Part shown: positions 1 to 6,302 of the stretch, piece by piece
How positions within the stretch are numbered: the first letter of the stretch is position 1
Layout: each line of letters starts with the position of its first letter
NCBI GenBank assembly: GCA_964560565.1
Contig: CAZLMF010000022.1
Coordinates: 1 to 21,091, forward strand
Reading direction: 5' to 3'
DNA: 21,091 nucleotides
From: CAZLMF01 sp964560565
Lineage (GTDB): Bacteria > Bacillota > Clostridia > Oscillospirales > Ruminococcaceae
Position numbers and translations under genes: made by a program
The notes under the pieces: generated by a model
What the model was told of the DNA's origin: nothing
Database searches by the model: none
Seen by the model: only the letters and a program-made list of their open reading frames with translations

Positions 1-651
1 CCCTAGGGATTGAATTTCCTCAACCTTTCGCTTTACAAGGGGCGAAAATGGGTTTAGGATGTTGGCATAATACTTAATTGCCTCCTCCCAAAGTTGGCAC
101 TTATCCGCTTTGTCGTTGAAAAGCTCCTCAACAGCAAAATGCTGTCCAAAGGCATCGTTGGAAAACAGGATATTATCCTGTGTCATGTAAGTTGCCATGC
201 TGTCTGGCCAATGCAGCATCTGCATTTCCACAAAAACAAGCTTCTTGCCGTTTCCTATGTCTAAGCTGTCACCGGTTTTAACGACATTGTAGTTCCACTC
301 TGGGTGATGAAACTGCCCCGTTAGGGACTTGACAGCGTTTGCGGTGCAGTAAATAGGGGTGTTGGGGATTTTCTCCATGAGCGCCGGCAATGAACCGCTA
401 TGGTCAACCTCACCGTGATTGATTACGATATAGTCGATTTTGCTCAGGTCGATTTCTTGCTGCAAATTATCAACAAACTCCGTGGAATGAGGCTTCCATA
501 CAGTATCGATTAGCACAGTTTTTTCTTCTTTAATAAGGTATGCATTTTGGCTGGAGCCGTGGTTTATGGAATAATCTGCGCCGTGAAAGGATTCAAGCTC
601 CCAATCAATTTTGCCAACCCAATAGACATTGTTTTTTACATGCTTTTTCAT
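1..651 (-). CDS. fprA: Flavodiiron protein (FprA-type A-type flavoprotein), 3' end outside window
   Basis: Flavodiiron proteins reduce O2 to water and/or NO to N2O in the cytoplasm of anaerobes. They join an N-terminal metallo-beta-lactamase-like di-iron domain to a C-terminal flavodoxin (FMN) domain. The 217 residues present are the di-iron domain: an HxExDH motif with H79, E81, D83 and H84, then H147 in MLHWPD and D166 in SNDAFGQH, which fit the family's iron ligands in order and spacing. The flavodoxin half lies beyond the left edge. The start at 651 is preceded by AGGAGG at good spacing. It is transcribed away from the decayed region to its right, with no partner gene visible. The family is secure; preference for O2 or NO cannot be read from this part. 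Confidence 0.93.
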   Translation of the reverse strand, partial: MKKHVKNNVYWVGKIDWELESFHGADYSINHGSSQNAYLIKEEKTVLIDTVWKPHSTEFVDNLQQEIDLSKIDYIVINHGEVDHSGSLPALMEKIPNTPIYCTANAVKSLTGQFHHPEWNYNVVKTGDSLDIGNGKKLVFVEMQMLHWPDSMATYMTQDNILFSNDAFGQHFAVEELFNDKADKCQLWEEAIKYYANILNPFSPLVKRKVEEIQSLG

Positions 652-1088
652 TTTTCATCCTCCTAAATTTATATTATTATGCTTCAAAAGCGGTTGAATT
701 AACCAGTTTTGAGCTTTTCAAAGGCTACCATGTGATAGTTAAGTTTTATTTCCTATCCTTTTACTATATTAATGGTTTTTGAGGAAAAAGGCAAGGGGGT
801 AGGAGGAATTGAAGTGGGACGAGGATATAATTAGTAAAAATTGCTGCAAGCAGTACCTTTTATTGTACTCCATGCACAAAACAAGGAAAATAAGTGCAAA
901 ATATGTTGAAGTTATAAGAATGGTGTGATAAAATAAGAAAGAGATATTATTTGAAATATTGTATACTATAAAAAATAGGGGCGATAGAGCATTTAACTTA
1001 CTGCGATAGCTTGCGGAATATCCAGTGAGGAAGGAACGAGAGGAAATTATATCAAGGGTAGAAAATAAAGATTTAAAGAAGTAGTGTA
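652..1088. other. Gene-free, decayed-looking region
   Basis: About 440 bases of AT-rich sequence without a credible intact gene. Short + strand pieces look like former coding sequence: an AGGAGG followed by a frame that stops after six codons (near 800-838), and a 24-codon frame at 1010-1084 (ends KDLKK, then TAG) that stops five bases before the remnant at 1089. A long minus-strand frame crosses the region, but its composition is low-complexity and it has no ribosome binding site or motif. No clear promoter could be fixed for either flanking gene. Confidence 0.5.
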
Positions 1089-1207
1089 ATGAAAAGGATA
1101 AGTAAAATAATCGCAATTGTTTAGTGGTTGCTATTACAGCTTTAACTACTGCCTGTGAGGTTAGAAATGTGCCAATGGACTTAACCAATGATGAAAAGAA
1201 AATATAA
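1089..1207 (+). pseudogene. Small lipoprotein remnant with a one-base frameshift
   Basis: The frame opens as MKRISKIIAIV and hits TAG at 1122-1124. The next frame over continues as LVVAITALTTAC, then EVRNVPMDLTNDEKKI and TAA at 1205-1207. Adding one T to the TTT run at 1120-1122 would join them into a 39-residue product with a basic start, a hydrophobic core and a lipobox-like LTTAC. That is the pattern of a lipoprotein signal peptide whose mature part is very short, so the gene may also be truncated at its 3' end. There is no strong Shine-Dalgarno. The end lies 12 bases before the zinc-ribbon gene, whose ribosome binding site overlaps the stop region. It could instead be chance, but the fit of the two halves argues for a broken gene. 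Confidence 0.5.
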
Positions 1208-1219
1208 AAGGAGAGAGTT

Positions 1220-1723
1220 ATGAAATATTGTTCTAAATGCGGAAGCGAAATTCATGAAAATGCAGATATTTGTATGAGTTGTGGATGTAGTGTTAATAAT
1301 AAGCCAGTGGTTAGTACCGCACCAGTTGGACAGCTAAATACAAAGCGTAGCCTTTTAAAATTTATCTTGTTATCAATTGTGACTTTTGGAATTTACGGAA
1401 TCGTTGTGATGTCTTCTGTAAGTACTGATATTACCACAATTGCTAGCAGATATGATGGCAAAAAAACTATGCACTATTGTTTAGTGGTATTTATTTTTGC
1501 TGGATTAACACTTGGTATTGTTCCAATTGTTTGGAATCATAAGATTTGTAACAGAATTGGAAATGAGTTAAAGCGCAGAGGTATTCCATACAGTTTTAGC
1601 GCAAGTGCATTTTGGTTATGGAATGTTCTTGGAAGCTTGATTCTTGTTGGACCATTTATCTATACGCATAAAATGTTAAAATCTATGAATCTTTTGGCTG
1701 AAAACTATAACTTTAATGGCTAG
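1220..1723 (+). CDS. Zinc-ribbon membrane protein, DUF4234-type
   Basis: A 167-residue integral membrane protein of unknown function. Residues 1-25 form a zinc ribbon with two CxxC knuckles (C4/C7 and C18/C21). After a short linker come three hydrophobic segments, about 45-67, 84-109 and 129-153. The phrase TFGIYGIVVMSSVSTD and the repeat of a short TM hairpin resemble the DUF4234 family, which often carries an N-terminal zinc ribbon. The start at 1220 follows AAAGGAGAGAG at good spacing. A strong hairpin terminator follows the stop. The gene directly upstream is a broken lipoprotein remnant, so it may once have been part of a longer unit. The fold-level call is good; the role is unknown. Confidence 0.75.
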   Translation: MKYCSKCGSEIHENADICMSCGCSVNNKPVVSTAPVGQLNTKRSLLKFILLSIVTFGIYGIVVMSSVSTDITTIASRYDGKKTMHYCLVVFIFAGLTLGIVPIVWNHKICNRIGNELKRRGIPYSFSASAFWLWNVLGSLILVGPFIYTHKMLKSMNLLAENYNFNG

Positions 1724-1734
1724 TTTACATAATT

Positions 1735-1773
1735 AAAAGAATAGCGCGGGCGCATGCTTCGCGCTATTCTTTT
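1735..1773. terminator. Bidirectional intrinsic terminator after the zinc-ribbon gene
   Basis: Perfect inverted repeat: AAAAGAATAGCGCG (1735-1748), an 11-base loop, and CGCGCTATTCTTTT (1760-1773). The GC-rich base of the stem and the T run on both strands fit a Rho-independent terminator for the + strand gene ending at 1723. Confidence 0.85.
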
Positions 1774-2028
1774 ATCCATTCATGTGTTCGCAAGAGTGCA
1801 CCTTTACAAACATATAAAAATGCTCCTTATTTTGTGTTCGCAATATAAAAAAGCCAATTTACAAATATGTTCGTAACTGCATTGTCATGCGAATGTTAAG
1901 AAAAAAGTATACCACGCGCTAATAAAAGAGTATACCATTTTGCCTAAAACGATAGAAAAAATTTGATTATTACTTGCCATCAGTAACTAATTAATAAGTT
2001 TATCAAAGCGAGTGTGCCCTCCAAAAAG
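1774..2028. other. Gene-free AT-rich spacer with short direct repeats
   Basis: No credible reading frame. It contains an exact 11-base repeat TGTGTTCGCAA at 1783 and 1833 (50 bases apart), each followed by a TTTACAAA(C/T)AT block, a weaker TATGTTCGTAA at 1866, and two copies of GTATACCA at 1907 and 1930 (23 bases apart). It lies between two terminators pointing at each other, so it is probably not transcribed from the neighbouring genes. Confidence 0.45.
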
Positions 2029-2057
2029 TAGTAGCTACTTAAAATAAGCAGCTACTA
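2029..2057 (-). terminator. cotJ operon terminator
   Basis: Stem TAGTAGCTACTT (2029-2040) and AAGCAGCTACTA (2046-2057) around an AAAAT loop, 12 pairs with one mismatch. Read on the minus strand it is followed by CTTTTTGG, giving the T run of a Rho-independent terminator. It sits 42 bases beyond the cotJC stop. It shares the TAGTAGCTAC core with the terminator at 3497-3525. Confidence 0.7.
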
Positions 2058-2099
2058 AAGGAAAAACTACTTGCAAACAGGAATGAAAAACACTCGACG

Positions 2100-2660
2100 T
2101 TATCTTTTAATATTAGCCTGTAAATGGTCAAGCAGCTCGCCAAAGCGTTGGAAATGCACTATCTCTCTCTCACGCAAGAACTTCATGACATTTGTGACAT
2201 CGGGGTCATCGCTCATCCAAATGATATTGTCGTAGACAGCACGTGCCTTTTGCTCAGCCGCTAAGTCCTCTACAAGGTCTGCAATAGGGTCTGCCTTTGA
2301 TTGCAGGTATGCCGCTGTAAAGGGTACGCCTCCTGCGTTTGCAGGATAAACAGCATTAGCGTGATCTATAAAGTATGCGCCCACACCGTAGCGGTCAAAC
2401 TCCTTTGCGCCCTGTCCGCTTGTAAGCTGTGATACCACAGAGCCAACCATCTCTAAGTGCCCAAGCTCCTCTACGCCTATATCCGTCAGCAGTGCACGGC
2501 TGCGCTCATCGGGCATAGTAAAACGCTGCGAAAGATAGCGTAGCGATGCACCAAGCTCACCATCCGGGCCGCCATATTGGCTAAGTACATATGATGCAAG
2601 CTTTGGGTTTTTATTGCGAATATTAACGGGGAACTGCGTTTTCTTGTCATATATAAACAT
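2100..2660 (-). CDS. cotJC: Spore coat protein CotJC (manganese-catalase family)
   Basis: CotJC is a ferritin-like four-helix protein of the manganese catalase family that is deposited in the inner spore coat. The 186 residues match the family's usual length (about 189 in Bacillus subtilis). Likely dimetal ligands are visible: E35 in DGELGAS, E65 and H68 in EELGHLEM, E136 in AAEQKAR and H169 in EIVHFQRF. It is the last gene of cotJABC. Its AGGAGG lies inside the final codons of cotJB, six bases separate the two genes, and the start at 2660 is at normal spacing. Expression in the mother cell under SigE is known for the Bacillus operon and is inferred here. Whether it is an active catalase cannot be decided from sequence. 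Confidence 0.95.
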   Translation of the reverse strand: MFIYDKKTQFPVNIRNKNPKLASYVLSQYGGPDGELGASLRYLSQRFTMPDERSRALLTDIGVEELGHLEMVGSVVSQLTSGQGAKEFDRYGVGAYFIDHANAVYPANAGGVPFTAAYLQSKADPIADLVEDLAAEQKARAVYDNIIWMSDDPDVTNVMKFLREREIVHFQRFGELLDHLQANIKR

Positions 2661-2666
2661 TATTCA

Positions 2667-3110
2667 TTACCTCCTATTCCCGTTATCCCATGGACATGGA
2701 TCGTCAATCCAGTTCCAACGGGTTGTTCCGCCGGCTGTTGGTATTGTAAGCGGCCCGAAAGCTGCCTCAAATTCCATACGTAGCCTTGAAGCTGTCTCAG
2801 ATGCGTCCGTAAACATTTTTAGAGCTCGTGTGTCATTTGGATGAGTATCCAAGTAAAGTCCCATATCAAGCACAAAGAAGTCAGCCGCCATAAGCGCTTC
2901 TAGCATTTGTTGGCGATTGCCTCTAACCGGAGCAACAGGAGCACGTGCAGGTGGCTGCGCTTGCGGAGTTGGCGTTACCATGCGGGGTGCAGTAGTACGC
3001 ATTTGTGATGGAGGAATAGAAAAGGGCGATGGTGGTACAAAAGTTGTTTCCATCATCGGGTTATGTGCTGTAGTGGGTGAATTTGCACGCCTATAGCTAC
3101 TAAAGTCCAC
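2667..3110 (-). CDS. cotJB: Spore coat protein CotJB with proline-rich N-terminal extension
   Basis: The C-terminal part, about residues 65-147, is a normal CotJB (LEALMAADFFVLDMGLYLDT, then NPNDT-like and RWNWIDDPCPWD), a small protein needed with CotJA for placing CotJC in the coat. B. subtilis CotJB has only about 87 residues. Here some 65 residues precede it, rich in P, A, T and S, low-complexity and probably disordered. The start is taken as GTG at 3110, because AAGGGGG stands seven bases before it and the overlap with cotJA is then only 11 bases. An ATG at 3134 would add eight residues but has no Shine-Dalgarno. The last codons (AGGAGG) double as the cotJC ribosome binding site. The family is certain; the role of the extension is unknown. 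Confidence 0.9.
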   Translation of the reverse strand: MDFSSYRRANSPTTAHNPMMETTFVPPSPFSIPPSQMRTTAPRMVTPTPQAQPPARAPVAPVRGNRQQMLEALMAADFFVLDMGLYLDTHPNDTRALKMFTDASETASRLRMEFEAAFGPLTIPTAGGTTRWNWIDDPCPWDNGNRR

Positions 3111-3300
3111 TGTAAATCCCCCTTGTATATTCATCTATTGGAATGTTGAGCTCGGGGAATATAGTGCCGTTTCGTAGTCCTGTCGCCGCATCATACACTG
3201 TATTTAACTGTTGCACAGGAACATATCCGTAGCCTAGCATCATACGTGTATTCATCCCCATTTGTGGCGAGGAATTGTCATCTTGTAAGTTGGGTGCCAT
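3100..3300 (-). CDS. cotJA: Spore coat-associated protein CotJA
   Basis: A 66-residue protein that opens the cotJABC operon. The central YGYVPVQQLNTVYDAATGL and the GTIFPELNIPIDEY segment are characteristic of CotJA (82 residues in B. subtilis), a soluble protein that helps assemble CotJC into the spore coat. The start at 3300 follows AAAGGCGG at six to seven bases. The 3' end overlaps cotJB, which suggests translational coupling. A possible SigE-type promoter lies at 3323-3351. Confidence 0.9.
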   Translation of the reverse strand: MAPNLQDDNSSPQMGMNTRMMLGYGYVPVQQLNTVYDAATGLRNGTIFPELNIPIDEYTRGIYSGL

Positions 3301-3322
3301 TTTATTCCGCCTTTCTGTAAGA

Positions 3323-3351
3323 ATTGCATTATATCAGGTGATAGAATAGTA
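3323..3351 (-). promoter_or_regulatory. Possible SigE-type promoter of cotJABC
   Basis: On the minus strand TACTATT (3351-3345) and AATGCAAT (3330-3323) are separated by 14 bases. Compared with the SigE pattern KMATATT, 14-15 bases, CATACAAT, this gives six of seven and six of eight matches. The transcript would start about 16 bases before the cotJA ATG, just leaving room for AAAGGCGG. B. subtilis cotJ is SigE-dependent, which supports the call, but the match is imperfect. Confidence 0.4.
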
Positions 3352-3496
3352 CATAATATGTTATTATTTGGATAATGACACAGGGGAAAGGGGGTGTTAA
3401 GGGGACAAAGTCTCCCTTTGATGAACCCTTTAGTAACGACGTAGTTCAAATGAGAACTAGAATTGTTCCGCAAGAGAGAAATAACAACACACAAAA

Positions 3497-3525
3497 TAGT
3501 AGCTACCCATGATAGGTAGCTACTA
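3497..3525 (-). terminator. Terminator of the chemoreceptor gene
   Basis: Perfect 11-base inverted repeat TAGTAGCTACC (3497-3507) and GGTAGCTACTA (3515-3525) with loop CATGATA. On the minus strand it is followed by TTTTGTGTG. It lies 34 bases past the stop of the chemoreceptor at 3559. Confidence 0.75.
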
Positions 3526-3558
3526 AAACAAATCTATTTTCAATTAACTCCAAAACCC

Positions 3559-5211
3559 CTATGCCAAAATAAACTTATGTACCTCATCGCGCAATACCGC
3601 AGATTGTCCCGTAAGTTCCTCGCTTGTAGCGGCACTTTCCTCTGCTGTGGCGGAGTTTGTTTGAGTCACAATGGAAACCTGGCTCAGCCCCTGCATAATT
3701 GCGCTGATTTCGCTTTCCTGATGCACACATGCTTCGTCTATTTCGGTAATAGTCTGTTGGATTTTAGTTGATTGCTCGGTCACATTCTCGAGCGCCTTAG
3801 CGGTTTGGTCTGCAATACCAAGCCCTTCCTCCACCGCACGCAGTGATGCTTCAATAAGCTGTGCAGTCTGCCTAGCGGCATCTGCAGACTTGCCTGCAAG
3901 GGTGCGCACCTCATCTGCCACAACAGCAAAGCCTTTTCCTGCAGCGCCTGCATGAGCCGCCTCGACAGCGGCGTTAAGCGCCAGAATATTTGTCTGGAAG
4001 GATATATCGTCAATAAGCTTAATAATCTTTTGAATTTCCTCGGAGGTGGTACTGATATTATTTATTGCCACAAGCATATCAGACATATGCTCGTTACTTA
4101 AATTAACACTTGAAACGGCACTATCCATATATTTATTTGCAATGCGGACATTTTCGGAGGTGGTCGCCGCCGAGTCGGAAACTTGAGTCATTGATGTGGT
4201 AAGGTCATCAATAGACGCAGCTTGTTCAGCTGCACCCTGTGAAAGCACCTGTGCTCCTGCGGACACCTGTGAAGCTCCTGTTTCAACTTCTTCAGCGCTG
4301 CGGCGAATAACCAAAAGCGTGTTGCTAAGGCTTTTCATAGTCGAAGAAAGCTCGTGTGCAATCAAGTCGTTGTCAGAACGAGCTGTAATTGCATAGGTGA
4401 AGTCCCCTTGTGCAAGGGCAGAAACAGCATTTACTTGCTCCTTAATACCCTCAATCATCCTTCTAAGTGCAGCAGCAAGCTCCCCAACTTCGTCCTTGCT
4501 TTTAACCTCTATTGTAAGTTCCGTTTCTCCTAGGGAAACCTTCTTTGCCGCATCAATCATTTTTACAATAGGCTTTGTAATTGTGGCATTAAGGGTTCTA
4601 ATCAGGTAAAGCATCCAAATTATTACGATGATTACTGTGGGTATCCCAACAGAGAGTATCAGTATAAGCATTTTGTCTGAAGTGGATTTATGCTCGGTTG
4701 CATAACTATCATTAAAAGAGAAAAGCTCATCAATCACAGCCACAACTTCATTGCGGTATGCTGTTAGATTATTTTTATACACGGAAGCACCTTTCTCATC
4801 AAAGTTGCCGTCCATGGCAGTTTCCATATTGGGCAAAAAGTGGTCAGCATAAGAGGCGCGAAGCCTTGATAGCGCATCAATCTCATCCGAATGGACAAGC
4901 ATACTAGAGTATTCATCCAGCAAGCTGTTCATGTTGGTTATGCTAATTGCGGCTTTACCCTTAGCGTTTGTAAAAATTATTTTACCCGGCTCACTAGACA
5001 GCATTTCACGTCCGGACTCGCTTTGCTCGTAAATTCCCTGCTCTATTTTAATCAGCTTTGCCATAGGAGCGATATTTTCCTCATACATGTCAGTTGCTCT
5101 AATGTTCCCCATAATAATTGCATAAAAGCCGACAAGGGCAACAAAAAGTATCATTATCCCGCAAGAGCCAAATGCTAAAAGCAGTTTATTCCCTATTTTC
5201 ATATTCTTCAT
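3559..5211 (-). CDS. Methyl-accepting chemotaxis protein (chemoreceptor)
   Basis: A 550-residue membrane receptor that would signal through CheA/CheW to the flagellar motor. Order: short basic N-terminus, TM1 about 11-34, extracellular sensor about 35-180 (helical, no Cache signature, probably a four-helix bundle), TM2 about 181-204, HAMP about 205-258 with a further HAMP-like stretch after it, then the coiled-coil signalling domain with its conserved hairpin tip around 405-435 (DDISFQTNILALNAAVEAAH, GKGFAVVADEVR). It ends in HKFILA with no CheR-tethering pentapeptide. The start is taken as ATG at 5211, eight bases after GGAG; a GTG at 5220 abuts the Shine-Dalgarno and is unlikely. It is monocistronic, with its own terminator and a SigD-like promoter at 5279-5305. 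The ligand is unknown. Confidence 0.95.
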   Translation of the reverse strand: MKNMKIGNKLLLAFGSCGIMILFVALVGFYAIIMGNIRATDMYEENIAPMAKLIKIEQGIYEQSESGREMLSSEPGKIIFTNAKGKAAISITNMNSLLDEYSSMLVHSDEIDALSRLRASYADHFLPNMETAMDGNFDEKGASVYKNNLTAYRNEVVAVIDELFSFNDSYATEHKSTSDKMLILILSVGIPTVIIVIIWMLYLIRTLNATITKPIVKMIDAAKKVSLGETELTIEVKSKDEVGELAAALRRMIEGIKEQVNAVSALAQGDFTYAITARSDNDLIAHELSSTMKSLSNTLLVIRRSAEEVETGASQVSAGAQVLSQGAAEQAASIDDLTTSMTQVSDSAATTSENVRIANKYMDSAVSSVNLSNEHMSDMLVAINNISTTSEEIQKIIKLIDDISFQTNILALNAAVEAAHAGAAGKGFAVVADEVRTLAGKSADAARQTAQLIEASLRAVEEGLGIADQTAKALENVTEQSTKIQQTITEIDEACVHQESEISAIMQGLSQVSIVTQTNSATAEESAATSEELTGQSAVLRDEVHKFILA

Positions 5212-5278
5212 ATACCACACTCCTTAAAAAACTTAGCTACATACAGCAAACAAAAGAAAACTTAGAATATCAATGTAT

Positions 5279-5305
5279 ATATCGACAGAATAAATAAAAT
5301 ACTTA
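5279..5305 (-). promoter_or_regulatory. SigD-type (flagellar/chemotaxis) promoter of the chemoreceptor
   Basis: On the minus strand TAAG (5305-5302) and GTCGATAT (5286-5279) are separated by exactly 15 bases. The SigD (sigma-28) pattern is TAAA, 15 bases, GCCGATAT, so each element differs at one position. Transcription would begin about 60 bases before the start codon of a gene class normally driven by SigD. Confidence 0.65.
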
Positions 5306-5370
5306 GCGCTTATTCAAACTTTGTTAATATTACAGCAAAATTTGCAGCAATTTTTGTGCAAAAATAAACT

Positions 5371-5409
5371 CCACGTAAAGCAACGCCTTTTTCGCATTGC
5401 TTTGCGTGG
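5371..5409 (-). terminator. Terminator of the 5424-5951 gene
   Basis: Sixteen-base stem CCACGTAAAGCAACGC (5371-5386) and GCATTGCTTTGCGTGG (5394-5409) with one G-T pair and one mismatch. On the minus strand it is followed by AGTTTATTTTTG. It lies 14 bases past the stop at 5424. Confidence 0.7.
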
Positions 5410-5423
5410 GGTTAAATGTAATA

Positions 5424-5951
5424 TTATTCGCCTGACTTCTCAGCCTCGCTCCAACTTGCGCACTCGCTGGAGCCTTTAACGTCTGAACAAGCTACAGCTT
5501 CGTCAATAAGCTTGATAAGCTCTAAGCCGCTTCGAAAGTGAACGATTTTCTTGCCCTCTGTCCATTTTATTGTGCCCTGCCAAGTGGCGTTTTGGCGGTA
5601 TTGCACCTGAATCATAAAGGTCGCCTTACCACCTGATTCTATAATAATGTTACTTTCATCCACTTTTAAGACCTCCGAATCATCAATTTTTTGAGAATTT
5701 TGCGATGAGCTTTTTGCTTGATTAAAGCTGCGCATTTCATGAGTGGCTTGTGGGTAGTTATGTTTATCGAAAAAGTCGTCAGCATAGGTAATCAGTTGTA
5801 ATGTGCCTGTGAAATTTTTCACAATGCATTCATAATGGTTACAAAGTCTGCCAATGATTTCTCCGTCTTTGATGTCATCAACAGCGACCCAAAAACGAGA
5901 GAGATTACTTGAAACAGGCATAACTTCTGTATTTATAGGGTTAAATGACAT
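5424..5951 (-). CDS. Unrecognised 175-residue cytoplasmic protein
   Basis: I do not recognise a named family. There is no signal peptide, membrane segment or cysteine cluster. Two better-folded parts are visible: residues about 15-65, with a short beta-rich run (FWVAVDDIKDGEIIGRL) and an aromatic-rich segment, and residues about 100-155, where FMIQVQYRQNATWQGTIKW is followed by a FRSGLELIKLIDEA helix. This second block resembles a short beta-hairpin-plus-helix unit found in small hypothetical proteins of Clostridia. The linker between is polar and Ser/Asn-rich, and the last 20 residues are acidic. The start at 5951 follows AAAGGAGTGGAG. It has its own terminator and a candidate promoter, so it is a single-gene unit. 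The function is unknown. Confidence 0.65.
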   Translation of the reverse strand: MSFNPINTEVMPVSSNLSRFWVAVDDIKDGEIIGRLCNHYECIVKNFTGTLQLITYADDFFDKHNYPQATHEMRSFNQAKSSSQNSQKIDDSEVLKVDESNIIIESGGKATFMIQVQYRQNATWQGTIKWTEGKKIVHFRSGLELIKLIDEAVACSDVKGSSECASWSEAEKSGE

Positions 5952-5977
5952 AGTGCTTACTCCACTCCTTTAAAAAC

Positions 5978-6005
5978 AGTATATAGATGAAAAGTCACAT
6001 GACAG
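5978..6005 (-). promoter_or_regulatory. Possible SigA promoter of the 5424-5951 gene
   Basis: On the minus strand CTGTCA (6005-6000) and TATACT (5983-5978) are 16 bases apart, four of six and five of six matches to TTGACA and TATAAT. It lies about 30 bases before the start codon. Confidence 0.35.
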
Positions 6006-6061
6006 TCACAAAATGCATTATTATTACGTTTGTTGTATGTCTCACATGATGAACAGCGTAA

Positions 6062-6302
6062 AAAACAACCCTAGTCGCATTATCGGGCATCTCAAAGCGT
6101 AAAACTACATCGCTTGGGAAGTATACAGTTCACGCTGACGTGTTTAGCGAGAGAAAACCCCGACTCAATTGAAGATAATACAGCAAAGGTTGAAAATCTT
6201 AATAACAATGTATGGATTTATATTGGAATTACCGTTGCAATATTGCTGATTGGCGCAATCTGCTGTATAATATTAATTAAGAATAAGAGGAGAGAAAAGT
6301 AA
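6062..6302 (+). pseudogene. Frameshifted C-terminal remnant of a surface protein with membrane anchor
   Basis: The 3' part reads VENLNNNVWIYIGITVAIL, a hydrophobic stretch, then IKNKRREK and TAA at 6300-6302: a C-terminal transmembrane anchor with a basic cytoplasmic tail. Upstream in another frame lies SLGKYTVHADVFSER. Dropping one A from the AAAA run near 6154-6157 joins the two as DVFSER-NPDSIEDNT, which reads like the last strand of an extracellular CARDB- or Ig-like domain ending in an anchor. Both frames are closed by stops further left. The first possible start for the downstream frame is a TTG at 6114 without a Shine-Dalgarno. Its last codons (AGGAGAG) provide the ribosome binding site for the following GH51 gene. 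It is probably a relic of a larger surface enzyme or binding protein. Confidence 0.55.

Noticed and set aside
769..1188. 139-codon minus-strand reading frame
   Set aside because: Rich in S, F, L and I from AT-rich antisense sequence, no ribosome binding site, and it covers the better-supported lipoprotein remnant on the + strand.
3399..3420. Inverted repeat AAGGGGAC/GTCTCCCTT as a terminator
   Set aside because: It needs a bulge, has no T run in a useful direction and no gene end nearby.
3252..3494. 80-codon minus-strand frame ahead of cotJA
   Set aside because: Overlaps the cotJA start and its likely promoter, has no Shine-Dalgarno and no family resemblance.
2029..3525. The cotJ segment as a transposon bounded by inverted repeats
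   Set aside because: There is no transposase and no target-site duplication was seen; both hairpins are well explained as terminators.
6114..6302. Intact 62-residue membrane protein starting at TTG
   Set aside because: No ribosome binding site precedes the TTG, and the joined-frame reading upstream shows it to be the tail of a broken larger protein.
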